Source of the DNA: Combretum micranthum
Taxonomy: Eukaryota; Streptophyta; Magnoliopsida; Myrtales; Combretaceae
Length of the DNA stretch: 64,000 nt
Assembly (NCBI GenBank): GCA_024138025.1
Contig: JAMXBD010001103.1
Span: 419,554-483,553, forward strand
Direction: 5' to 3'
The position numbers and the translations under genes are program-made. Position 1 is the stretch's first letter; the number at the start of each line of letters is the position of its first letter. The notes beneath the pieces were generated by a model. It did no database searches, was not told the origin of the DNA, and worked only from the letters and a program-made list of their open reading frames with translations. Of this stretch, positions 47,450 to 60,052 are shown piece after piece.

Positions 47450-48330
47450 TCTGTGCTTAAATCCTAGCTCATTCCCAACTTTCAACCAACCTATAGAAAC
47501 AAACTGTTAAGGGGTGGTGAGCAACTATAGCTCGGTGAAGTATAATCCTCCTACTATACTATTCAAACAATAACAAGCTAGTTATCGGGATAGGCATATG
47601 TAATGCAGGCAATCAAATGAATAAATACATACGATCTACTAGTAACCGCATGTAGATTAGATTTACGCCCTTCTTACAAGGGTTGGTGGGAACTCTAATA
47701 CCATCAATTCCTAGGTAATCTTGTGCTTCGGGACATAAGCTACCAAAAACCATATTTATTGTAGTATATGAAAATAGTATTTTATATATATATATATACA
47801 TTTATATATATTCCCAAAGTGGTTGTAATCCCTAAGCAAATGACAATAATGTGGCTCTATACAATAGGCCATACCCTTAAGTACGACTTAGTTCCTACTT
47901 GCCAGGATAAAGCCCTTGGTCCATGCTCGCACTCCATGATAGAAGCCCATTTGGTTCATTACGGATGGTAATGGCCTTCGACAATGCAGTATGCCAATAT
48001 GCTATGCATGATTCATTTATCAATTTTAGCTAAATACAGTTTAAGTTCATTCATACTTCATGACCACTCATTTTTACAAATACCCACAATAATCACTATA
48101 CTACTTAATCACACATTTAGCTCATTATGATAAATTAGAGTATTTTGACATTGCAATTCAGACACAATGTAGGCACAAACACAACTCAACCACGCATGCA
48201 TTTCAAACTTTTAATATAATCACAATTGCACTACATTATAAGCACAAGAAAATATAAAGATCATTGGATGTATACTCACCCTGTCATTTCCTTAGGCGTC
48301 ATAGTAGTCTTTAGGTAGGTTACTGTCAAA
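47450..48330 (-). repeat. Probable degraded gypsy LTR fragment
   Basis: Contains phrases typical of Tekay-like LTRs read in reverse: GGTGAGCAACTATAGCTCGG near 47516, TTTACGCCCTTCTTACAAGG near 47662, and TATACTCACCCTGTCATTTCC near 48272. Both ends are undefined, with no terminal motif or target duplication found. Confidence 0.35.
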
Positions 48331-49469
48331 GTTAGATTCACTTGAATGTATTAAAAATTCAAAGATTGTATAAGAAAATAGCTTGATGAGCTATTTGAGT
48401 AACTAATTGCAAAACCTTCAAGTTTTTTTATTTTTATTTTTGTAATTCTAAGGCCTAAATTTTAGTTGCCTATAATTTTTTCATTTCTAATTTGTTTTAA
48501 GCAAGTGAATAGTTGATTCCACTCAGTTTTTTGAGTACTTTTTTATGGTATTATTGGTTTTTCTTAATTGGGAGGTCAAGGAATTAGATTAGGTATGTTA
48601 GATTACGAAATTCAATGTTTCTTTAGAAAACTTGCTAATGTGGAATCGATTAAGATATTGCTTGTGTCCATTTGTCTCTATCATACCATTTAGATGCAAG
48701 ACGGCTAATAGTGTGACAAGTTTCTTACCTATGAAATGTGGTATTAGATAGTAATCCTTCCCTTGTCTCCTTTCTCTTTGACCTGAAGGAATTGAGAGTA
48801 CACAGGCTAGGATTAAGTGATTGTATAATTTGAAAGTTAAGCGCTATGGTGATGGCCGATATGTTGTCGTAAGGGAATGGTGGGTGTGCAGATTTTGTTG
48901 AGTTTGTTGATGGATTACAGGTGATTAGTCAAGAGGGACCGAAAGAGAAATTACAGAGTTTGCAAGGCATAGATTGGTTAAGGATCCAAAATGGGAAATT
49001 TGTGAAGCAAAAGTAGATTTATAGGTGAGGAAGTTAGTGAGCTCACTAAAGCGTGTATGAGAGTCAATATTGCATTATTTTCATCGATTCCTAAGCCAAT
49101 TGTTACAACTTAGTTCACATCCTTACTATCGTGGTTGTTTAGGAAACTTTGATTTATTGCTACTTAAAAAATATCAATAAGATCAGTTTAAAAAAATATT
49201 GGGAAAAATAGCAGTAACAGAGGTTAGCTGGCTTTTGTTCCTAAAAATTTGTCGAGATTCTTTAGCATTGTTCTTGTTGGGGTATATTGTGGGAATAAGG
49301 GCAACTAAATTCAACAATGGTTCTTAGAATTACACCTAGACTAGCTGTCAATCCTCACATATGCTACTATTAAGTCGGTGCAACATGCCTATAATGTAGA
49401 AGAAAATTTGGCAATCAATTTATAATAAGTCTTAAAGTATCTTCCATTGAAGATTGATAAAGAAATATA
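48331..49469. other. Intergenic, nothing recognised
   Basis: A stretch near 48860-49020 is less AT-rich and looks coding-like (short frames with DFVEFVDGLQVISQEGP), but stops and frame changes prevent assignment. Confidence 0.3.
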
Positions 49470-49700
49470 GGTTCTGTTTGTTTTAGCTTTTTTTCGGCAG
49501 ATACAGACACTTTTTCAAACATTTTGCTAACAAATTATTTATCAAGAAATAGATATAGATAAAAAAAAGTTGACAGTTCTCATCAAAAGATCAAATAGAA
49601 CAAATATAGATAAAATTTAGATGCAAATCGGATATATTTACACATATCATTTTTAAAAAGATATAAATACAGATGAAAAACAGACAATCCAAACAGACCC
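49470..49700. mobile_element. Small MITE (231 bp)
   Basis: Ends GGTTCTGTTTGTTTT and AATCCAAACAGACCC form imperfect inverted repeats of the GGGTCTGTTTGG type common in plant MITEs. It is flanked by ATA on both sides (49467-49469 and 49701-49703). The superfamily is uncertain: a 3-bp duplication would suit a PIF/Harbinger-like origin. Confidence 0.6.
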
Positions 49701-49769
49701 ATAAATGCAATCGATTTGAAAGGGGTTGGTGCATCAATAATTAGATTTGAGGCCAATTGTCCATGACAA

Positions 49770-51020
49770 TGGTTCATGTCTAGTTTTACACATCATGAAA
49801 TTCTAAGCTGACCTATGTCTAAGATATTGAAGGAAACAATAGCGAATGAGCAAAGTACTATGATTTAATGGAGGTTGATGCACTCAGGTCTTAGTTTAAA
49901 ACCAGCTGTCAAGGAGTCTAATTCTTCTCTTGTTACACCTAGGATAGATAAGAAAATATAGGGTGATTTATCCATGAAATTTTGAGGGAGAAAAGAACTA
50001 TAATATGCTAAATTAATACCAAAAGTCAGTGTGATTTGATTGAGGTAAAGGAGAGAATCACTTCTAGGTTGACACCCAAGTCCACATGTCAAGGAGTTGT
50101 AGGGTTCTTTCTTTAACGTAATCTGTTATAGCTTTCCCATGTAGACACCTAGCAACCAGCTATCAATGAGAAAGGCCTATGTCCAGTTTTCCATGTGAAT
50201 TTCATATAGGTTAACTTGTGTTGAAGATATTGAGGGAGACAACAATGATGAGCAGGCGAAAAATTTATGGCTCCTACGCTAGCCAAGTTGACATCAGAAA
50301 TGAAAGAATTTATTGGACAATGCCACTTGTTGATTAAGTTAACTCCTTTACCTATCTCAATTGTGTTTGATCAAGGACAAACTTTGAGAATGACAAATTA
50401 TTTCCTAAGGAAAAGAAATTGGACATGAAAAATTTGCTAGAATGACACGATCTACACAACTATTGTCACTTACACATTTTGCTCCATTTTATTCCTAAAT
50501 TATTGTGTTATACTAGGGATATATCAATTAGTTTGTTAATACATGAGGAATTAATAGAAGAAAGATCAAATAGCAAATCTTAGGAAGGGTGATAGGCATG
50601 ATTTGACAAGGGTAGAAGTAAGGCATTACTCTTAAATTGATACCTATACACACATGTCAAGGAGCTGAATTTTCCCTTTTACTTTGACATAGGTTAGAGG
50701 AGGCAAGAGAAGTTAATTAATTAACAGTGATGGAAATTGGTGGCAGCTGGTTTGATTTTGGAAACCATAATTTTGCTGTTGCTTTTGGGAAGAAAATAAC
50801 AGCTATAACGCTACCTTGCTATTGTATTATCCGTGGCTTCCCCCACTGAAACCCGGATTATTCATTCAAGAATAGCAAAAAAAATCTGCAAACACTTAAT
50901 TTCATAGGTAGACATGATTTAATAGGGATAAGGAGGAAGGCTTGCTCCCAATTCGACACCTATGCACACCTTTCAAAGATTTAAAATTCCTCTTCATTTT
51001 ACCATGATACTTCCATTGTA
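49770..51020 (+). repeat. Field of diverged repeats of about 100 bp
   Basis: The pattern TGATTT(A/G)A...GG...(A/C)TGTCAAGGAG(T/C)T...TCTT recurs at about 49861, 50031, 50600 and 50917, strongly diverged and unevenly spaced. A second pair, (C/T)ATGTC(T/C)AGTTTT...AAGATATTGA(A/G)GGA, lies at about 49787 and 50190. Together they suggest an old, broken tandem or interspersed array. No coding signal. Confidence 0.55.
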
Positions 51021-52050
51021 CAGCAAGCACCTATAGCTTTTTAAAAATATCAAATCAGGCGTGGAGATGTTTGAACCAAGAAAGGAGGTTTAGTATGCAG
51101 GTTTGAAATAACACTATGTTATTGGTTGCATAACAAGATTGCTTTGCTATAAAGAACATATCAAGACAACTGTAATTTAACTTGATTTGTATCTTAATTT
51201 CACTATAGTGAACTAGTAAGATTTATCACATTTAAACAGCTGTCTTAGTGCTTTGTTTTACTAAGTTTTAGTGCACATGCCAAGGAAACTAAGGATGCTT
51301 TATTAATGTAACTACTAAGAAAACTGCAACAACTTAATATGTAAAAGGGTTGGTGAACAGGGCAATGAGGGCTACTATCCTGGGTGCTCTTGATTGTTTC
51401 CATGTTGGTCCTATTAGGTGCTCATGGGTGCTTCTCCGTTGGCGCTAAAAAAAGGCGATGTTAGCTCCATGAAGGGACACAGTCTTTTGCTACCCTATTG
51501 CAGCTCCTACATTGACTCCTATAAGTGCCTGTGTTACCTCTGCTCGTGCTGAGGGGCTACTATCTTGAGCGTTCATGAGTGGCTCCAATTTGGTTTGTGT
51601 CTAGCAACACTTCAGCTGTATATATTGACATGATATTGTCCCGAATTTATTAAATTGTTAAGTCAAAATAGGGAAAGAAAGGAAGAAATGGAATAGTTTT
51701 TGGCTAATTCAATGTCAAGTTAAAGTTTCTCATGTCCCATTTCTATATAGATAATTGTAGAGAAGAATTAGGAAGAGAAAGGAAGAAATAGATTAAATTA
51801 ATCTAATTAAGTATTAACTAAAGGTTTTAAGTTTTATTTGAGTTTTTAATTACTTAAATCATAGTTGTTATCTAAAAAACTAATGAGTTTAACTACTTGA
51901 TTCTAAGGTTATCTATAGCACAACACCCATTCCTAAATAATTAATATGGCTCTCACCATGATTTATGGAATTATTAGGTTGATAAATTGAATCGAAGTTC
52001 ATTGACTCCAGCTTAGAAGTGCCAAGTGAATTTTTTATTAAGTCAGGTTC
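51021..52050. other. Intergenic; one less AT-rich patch
   Basis: Around 51360-51600 base composition rises and a phrase GGGCTACTATC(C/T)TG appears twice (about 51370 and 51555). No open frame or known family identified. Confidence 0.3.
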
Positions 52051-52956
52051 GTGGATTAATGATAAAAAATTCAATGGTTTACATTATATTATAATACACA
52101 CATTATCACACATTATATATAATTTGTTCATTTTACGTAACAAAATGAGTTATAACATACCGATTATTTATTTATAACCTCTAAATTATATTTATATATT
52201 AATATATACACATATATTATAAACGTTGTCATATACATTATGCAGTATATATATATATATATATATATGTAATGATATAGAAGTTATATTTAAACTTAGT
52301 AGCACATGTCAATTTATGTATAGGTCTTATTACCTTATCTCCCAGTTTATAAATGTTATTATAATAATTACACCAATGTGATGTTGAAAATTTCTGTTAA
52401 TATAACAACATTGTTATTATAATATTATAATGCGATTATACAATTACATAATATTTTATATATTCCCTGTTACATGTTATAATGATCACTAAATGTTTAT
52501 TATGCTAAATGCTATGTGACGTATCATTATAATAGCATACTCATTTATAGTAGTATGTTATTATTTTATAATGTTATAGTAATAAGATTATTATACATTC
52601 ATTAATAATATCTGTTATCATCAAATATTAAATTATAATGTTACCATAATAATAGTTAATTGGTATTATGATAGTTATAATGTAACTATAATATAATAAT
52701 TTATAATCATAATAACATAGTTACCTTATATGTAAATTATTAACACATCTAAAGTAGTTTATCATATGGAGATAAAACTTATTCAACATTGAGTATTACC
52801 TAACTATAATAGTACTATATGACAAAATAGTCCTATTTTTTATATACTGTCATATATATCAAGATAATATTGATTATTAAGATATGATATCACTATTACT
52901 ATTATTATTATTGTTGTAAATCTTTATAACAAATTGTTATATATAGATATATATAT
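52051..52956. repeat. Very AT-rich low-complexity block
   Basis: Dominated by TTATAAT/ATTATAA words and TA runs (for example 52249-52268), with almost no G or C over 900 bases. No gene. Such blocks can act as matrix-attachment or recombination-prone DNA, which is inference. Confidence 0.7.
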
Positions 52957-53374
52957 TGTAACGCCTTAAATTTAATTAAGACATTACCGTCACATATAAT
53001 ATTTTATATACTACACACTCAGGCTTCCTAGAATGTTATGTTTATTGTGAACATTTGCTACTCGCTTTTATATTATGAAATCGTTTAGCTAGATTTACAA
53101 AACAACTGGATTAAAACTTTCAAAATAAATTTTACAAAACATCATTTACAAAACAGGGGTCTCTCTACTGCTACCAGAGCATATCAACTTTTAAAGAAAC
53201 AAAACTTTGCAAAACATTTTATAATCTACTTTCAAAAGTAGATCAAATTTCACAAAAACAAAGCTTTTAAATATATTACAAGACATACGAGCTTTTCAAC
53301 TAAGCCCTGAAAATAATATTACAAACTCAAAATATAAATGCAGCTCTTTAAAAGTAAACATCCACGGTCCTATC

Positions 53375-56300
53375 TGTCACACCCCAAGGGGTACCCTAAA
53401 CGTAACAGTCCACCATACTCAACATTAAAGTTTAAGTGTGATAACCTTAGCCATTCCCAAAAGCTTTGATATTAAGTGTAAGGCGTGCTCTCACAAATTT
53501 AGAGGTTCGTACATTGAATTATGAAGCTTAAAAAGATATAATAACAAATTAAGAAAAGAGGATTCATAACATTCATTGATTCGTAACAATGATCTTACAA
53601 AGCTTAGGGACATTCCTTATTCACAAATCTATTACAAGAGTATTTCTACAGCTTATCAAACACTAACTTTATCTTGAAATTCCTTAACTAAAAGGGAAAT
53701 ACCTGGCTGCAGGGTCCACGCGGCCTCAACCACAAATATGTGAACTGTAAAAGATATCTATGGGGGTATAAGCTAATAGGCTTAGTGAGAACTATTTCCA
53801 TAAATAACTTCTTGTAATAAAAATTCAAACAAGTTATTTAAGCAATCAAATGAAATGCAACATACACGTGGGCAAACAAGACATATTGTTTTTCGGGAAC
53901 TATATGTTGAATGGATTTACGCCCTCCATTCGGAATTTGGTGATACGTAACCTCAAAACAAATAGTTTTAGTTAAAAAAGATTTATGCTTTCGATCAATA
54001 TCGCCAAGCATATGAAGTCCACTTGAATTGAGCCTTGCTTTCGGATCTTCTGCAAAGCATTTCCTTCATGTCGCCAAGCAATCGCTTTCGATCACTCCGC
54101 CAAGTGTTGCTTTTGACCTGAGCTACAATCCTTCTTACCCAAGGATAATAACCCAATGTAATGTGACTCACTTCATGGTATGCATGAATCTATTTATTTA
54201 TGATATCATAACATTATTATTATCAGATTTAAGGTGATCAACGAATTTCATACAAATCAAGTGTTATACTAAAATAACCATTAAATTAATTCCAGCCTCG
54301 ATATTCTTAGGATTATTTCAAAGGATTATTTTACATACATATCAATTTGTCTTTTCTTAATTCTAATGCAACTAAATTATAAGCACAAACAAGTAAAGCA
54401 TTTTAAGGAAATAAACTCACAATGCCATGTCGACTATTCTTCTACACGAATGAGTCGCTCATACAATCCTCTTAATTGAAATAGTCCTTGGGATATAGGT
54501 ATTCTTCCTCGGAATCACCTATCCAAAAAAAAAAAAATCCAAAATGAGTATTTCTTGATGATATTCTTGAATTTTTGACAAAAAATGTCATGAGAACGTC
54601 AAAGTTCGTATAAAGGAGAGTTCCAATTTAAAATGGCCATAACTTGGTCATTTTAACTCGGAATCATGCATATAATATATCGATTTTACCTACTCGAAAA
54701 GATCTATCCATTTCTAAAACTATTTTTGTCAAACTAAACCATTTAGGCCCCGAAACAGTGGTGATCAGATTCATCACAAATTTTCTATCTCAAAAACAAT
54801 TTTGCTTCAAACTTTAATTCATTCAAGACTTGATTGATAAATACTTAGTTATCTATATAGTTAAAAAATCCTCTTTTTATAGCTACTTAGCTCATAATTA
54901 TTATGCTCAAGTGTTTGTTGTCCATCCATGTTTCTTAAGTAAAGCGATGACAATTTGGTGTTTTAGAAATCTATAGTTTACAAGAAATTCATTTTTGTAA
55001 ATCTTTTAAAATGAATACTTCGATTCTTTTGTTTTCAAAGAATTTCTTTATGTTTGGTTTATATTTTTCCTAGATGACTTTTTCGAAAAGCAATTTTCTT
55101 CTTTCTAAATTCTCTATATTAGTGCTACTTTTCTTGTTTACTTTGTACAATTTTTTTGTTTGAAAAGATTTTAGTTTGAAAATTCCATTCCTTTCTTATG
55201 TTATGTTTTTCATAGAAATAATTTTTGTATCAAAAATCATTTTCTTTTTGAAAAACAAAGTGGGATCACGAATGATTTAAAAAGCTTTTCTTAATAAAAA
55301 TAGTTTCTAAAATTGTAGTGAGTTCTTCTAATAACTTGAAAAGGAATGACTTTATTTTTGTTAAACCATAGATTTTATACTTCATATAAACTTATTCCTA
55401 AGTGATAAAATCTTCTTTTTGTCAATTATTTTTAGAACTTGAAAAATTTGGACAACAATCTTAATGAACATGATTTATGAGAAATAATAGTAAGCAAAAA
55501 TAACATAAATAATAAATAAAGTTAAGTATTGGGAGTTTTAGCTTCTTCAAGGCTTCCAGGACTAAGAAGTAGACTAGTCCAAAAAAATAAAATAAATAAA
55601 ATGAAAGAAAGAAATTTTTTTTTTTTTTTGACTTGATGAGGATAAGTCTAAGATTAGAGACTAGTCTTAAAATAACAAGAATTAAATAAATTGCAACGAA
55701 ATAAATAAATTGCTTTGCATGAAATTAAATAAATTGTAGTGAGCTTATATTCTCTAAATAATATGTATATATATAGCTACATAATAATACTTAGACATAA
55801 TAATAATAACATGAACAAAATAAAACAATATATACATAAATGGATTTTATGAACAAGAACAATACATGAACATAGTGTAGCTTCCATGGTCATGTAAAGT
55901 TACATGACATGAGGAAAGAAAATAATAAGAAAAGTTTACCTAAAGAAGGTTTTTGGAGTGTTATGTGGTTATGAGTTTTGTACAGGTAGAAATTGGTTTT
56001 GGGATTATTTTGAAAGAGTTTTGGGAGGATATTTGAAGAGAGTTTTGAGAGGAGAATTTGAGAGAGTTTTTGCAGAGAAATTTTTGAGTAGTAATTGGTG
56101 AAAGTGAAAGAGGAGGGGGGTATTTATAGAAATGAGGAGTGAATTTTGTGTGATTTAAATAAAAGAAAATTGAAACAAAAATTGAGAGGGATGAATTGGG
56201 TGGGGTGGGGGGCACCAGCCATACTTTAAGAGGGGAAGAGAGTATTTTATTTTGTATTTTGTTAAATAAATGTAATATAAATAAGGTAGATGTGAAATAA

Positions 56301-56838
56301 AGTATAGAAAAGGTAAAAAGTAAAGATTATAGGTTATGGAGTTTGTAAAGTAGGTATAAGAAAAAGTAAAGATAAAATAATAGTGTAGAATAGCAGTGAA
56401 TAGTGTAATGTAAAGTAGATATGACCAATAAAGTACCGATAGTAAAAAAATATGCGTATAATTGTAATATATGTTATTTTTTACTTACCGAAAAATTATA
56501 AAATTGATATTTTTTAAATCCTCATATTTTTATGAGTTAACGGTATATTCGGAATATTTTTACTATTCCGAGCCTTGAGACACGTTTTACAAGAACTGTA
56601 TCCCATCGGGTTCAAAACGATTTGCGGTTTTACTAATCTGATCTTTTTAAAAAGCTTTCTTAGGTAATTACGCACTATTCTACATTCTAAACCCTTACTT
56701 ACTTTCTTCGAGTTGCTTATACGGGATTATCGGACTTAAGCTATTACGTCTAACTAGGGTTTTGTTAACTTTAGGGTTTCGTTGACTTCCAGATTAGGGT
56801 TTTAAGCTAAACTGATTCTAAAAATTTGGGGGTTTACA
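53375..56838 (-). repeat. Solo LTR 'E' (element A family), 3464 bp, nested in F
   Basis: Starts TGTCACACCCCAAGGGGTACC at 53375 and ends GGGGGTTTACA at 56838, minus orientation relative to element A. Perfect 5-bp duplication CTATC (53370-53374 and 56839-56843). Removing it restores host sequence matching the intact family G copy at about 32444-32474. Family anchor AAAATGGCCATAACTTGGTC near 54631. No coding region. Confidence 0.9.
56121..56130 (-). promoter_or_regulatory. Candidate TATA box of LTR E
   Basis: On the minus strand TCTATAAATA, followed by CCCCCC and C/T-rich sequence; the counterpart of the TATA blocks in LTRs C and D. Confidence 0.4.
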
Positions 56839-59800
56839 CTATCTCCCTTCACTCATCCAGCATCGCCCAAAATCTGAGCCAAGCATGATCAGCCATCAAC
56901 AACACCATAATCATCATCATCATCTTCATTAACTCAACATCATCAACAGTATCATCATCTTCATCATTCTTAACACAAAACCTGGAAAAAGAAGAAGAAG
57001 AACAACAACAACGATGATGAGCTAAAGCTCAGTACATAATAACACGGACACACACGAAATGACACACAAGCCTAACTAAATGCAATACACCAAATAGTAA
57101 GATATTATCTTCAATTTAAATAAAGCATCACAGGAGCACTTACACTTCAGAATAAGCTACTAGGTATCTAGGAGTCCTGAGTAACCAGACAACACTTAAG
57201 GGGTTGATATAGGCAGCTAGGATACCTATATCTCCTAGATGATATAACCAGAAAGGAATAGAAGCCTCATCTAGGGTTCAAAACCATTACACTAACTCTA
57301 CCCATCTTAGTCCATATTGTAAAAAGGTTCAACTGGTCCCATAAATATGAGCTCCAATATATTACTTCTCACTGACCAAGATAAATGTTACATCAATGCT
57401 GTTTATCCCATCAGCTACCCACAAAGTCACATATAAATCAACTATTGCATCATGGTGTATTTGTCATTGCATCATGACATTTCAATGCCTGATTACCAGG
57501 CCATTGCATCATGACAAGGTTGCTGCTCCCTGGACCAGATGCAATGGTACAAGCACAAGCAGCATTCATTTATAATGGCCATCTTTAAGTTTTAATTTAT
57601 CTTAGAATGCCTATCCTAACAATCATTACATAAGTTACTATGTATCTTTTTAATTCAGAGTCCAAATAGAAATAGAAGATAGGGTAGAATCCATTTCAAA
57701 AGATAAATCAGGTATCCAAATCTATAGGTTCAAGAATTAAACACATCTAACAAATTATACTCATTATCCATTTATCTCAAACCTTTATTAAAATCATATT
57801 TGATCAAACACTAAATAGGAACCCCGCTATATCCTGTGAAAGTATTTCTTTTCACTTTGATTATAGTATTTTATTACAAATGAATCATCACATCATTTAT
57901 ACTCAAAAACATTTATTTCCCAAGAAAACACACATTTGAAACAACATATTTCCCATGTTATTCTCGGTTTATCCTAGCATATCATTATAATCCAATTATT
58001 AGCTATAAAACCATTTTAACTTAATTTTAGCCAAATTGAATAAAGTTAATCATTTAAACTAATTACTAAGTCATTTGGATTAAACTTAGTCGATCTAACT
58101 CATTTTAGCTTATCAAAGTCTATTTAGTTAAGTTGGACTAAGAGTGATTAACTAAGCTCATTTATATATAAGATTCATATTAACTTATGTCTATATTAAC
58201 TTAATCTTAGCAAAGTTGATTACACTGAATTAATCCAATTCATTTTAGTTCATTCAAATTCATTTAGCCAAGTTGAACCTAGTTTTATTTGGTGAGTTCA
58301 TTTTTCACTTAATTACACACATTTAACAAGCAAACATAAGTTTTTAACTTTTTTGGAAAATGTAGCAGCTAGAATTAATCAAAATTTAGGCTTTGATACT
58401 TTTATAATTTTTGAAAACTTAAAGCATAAAAGTTCCATATCTTTTTTTAAGCTTTCTATAGCATTTTGAATCACCTAAATTCCAGGTTGGATGAAAAAGT
58501 TATGATCAAATTACAAAACATTGTCATAGTAGGGAATTATATACCTAAGGCTAGTAAGGAATGGATTAGGGCCATGATTTTTGGAAAGCTGATATTAAAT
58601 AGCCTCTAAGATAAAAATCACAACCGTGATTGAGTTTCAAAGTTTTTTTACCAACTCGAGGCTACTAAGGGATGGATCACAGCCATGATTGATGGAAAGT
58701 TTTCAAAATAACATCTCTGGGTCAAAAATCATGCCCATGATTACCTAAAATTGTCTAACTCGAGCCTACCAAGGCCTCAATCACGCCCATGGTTCATCAA
58801 ATTTTACAAAACCGAGCCCACTAAGGGCTAATTCATGCTTGTGATCTTTAGTTTCCCCCGAGTTACGAATTTCCCTGCTTTTCAAACTTTGTTTTATCAA
58901 ACTTTACACATTCTACTTCAACTAAAACTCTATAAAAGCAACATACAACTCATCACACTTACTTAACAACACCAAATGACAAAAATCTCCACAGCCCTAA
59001 CATCATAAAACTCCCATAACTTCATTTCCAACATTTGAACATTTCATGACTTCATCAACTCACTCATCTACTAATTTATCATAAACTCTACTTATAACTA
59101 ACATCAATTTATCAACTTTAATCATAAACTCTGCATAATTCTAGCTCCATTTCATCACATATATGCATATTCAACAATTAAAACAACATAAAACTATTAT
59201 ACTTAGCTTTTTGTCAAGAACATGAAATCAATTCTTCTTCCCTACACTTCCTCCTCCTCCTCCTCTTCTTCTTCTAACTTGATTTCTCATTTAATCCCTC
59301 TTGAAATTGGCATTTTAAGGATGATAGAGGAGAGAAAAGAGAAGACAGAGAAGAGAAAGAAAAGAGGGGGAGAGAGAAATGAAAATGAAAAGAAAAAGGA
59401 GGCAAGGAAAAGAATAAAAGGAAGGATAAGGATAAAATTAGGATATTTTAGAATAAAGGTATTATATTTAGAACTTTCATATCAATATCTTTAGTTTTAG
59501 AAATATTAGAAGATGATTTTAGAATCAATAGGTTAGGAATTAAGATCTTAAAATAAAAACTTAATTTAGGAATTTATTTTAAATCAAATTGATATTTAAT
59601 TTGAGTTTTAGTTTAAAAACTGATATTTTTATATAAGCAGATGAACACAAATTTTATGAGGATCAAGGAATTATAATTTAGGTTAAAGTTTAAGGGTTTA
59701 GGAATCCACTAAACATTTAATAACATGTTTAGGTGTTTAGGAATTGGAAATCTCAAAGTTCATCTTAATTAATTATTAACCTAATTATATCAACTTGTCT

Positions 59801-59903
59801 AATTATATTCCTATAATGCATTTGATTTATTTAATTTATCTAAAATTAATTTCTAACTTTATTTGTTATTCATTTTCACTACATATAATTGATACTTAAG
59901 TTT

Positions 59904-59906
<3 letters not shown>

Positions 59907-59944
<38 letters not shown>
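59907..59944. repeat. Poly(A) tract (38 bases)
   Basis: An uninterrupted A run in a segment of about 200 bases near the end of LTR F that has no counterpart in the solo LTR at 32073-35537. It could mark a small insertion or simple slippage. Confidence 0.85.
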
Positions 59945-59948
<4 letters not shown>

Positions 59949-60052
59949 AAAAACTAGGGTAATTTTTAAACATGTTCTAATACTTATTAGATTTTGGTAT
60001 ATATTTTAATAATTATTACAAATTACATTCATGTAAAATTTAGGGGATTACA

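Larger units (their letters stand above)
52957..60052 (+). repeat. Family G LTR 'F', split by solo LTR E
   Basis: Starts TGTAACGCC at 52957 and ends TTTAGGGGATTACA at 60052. It aligns with the solo LTR at 32073-35537 along its length once the nested 3464-bp LTR and one CTATC are removed (about 3.6 kb remain). Conserved anchors include ATCCACG(G/C)TCCTA at 53360 and AACTTGTCTAATTATAT near 59790. Flanking pentamers (TATAT, TTTTT) do not match, so the ends or target site have decayed. No internal pol, so it is probably solo. Confidence 0.75.

Noticed and set aside
59222..59494. 90-codon Lys/Arg/Glu-rich frame
   Set aside because: Purine microsatellite tract inside LTR F, not a protein gene.
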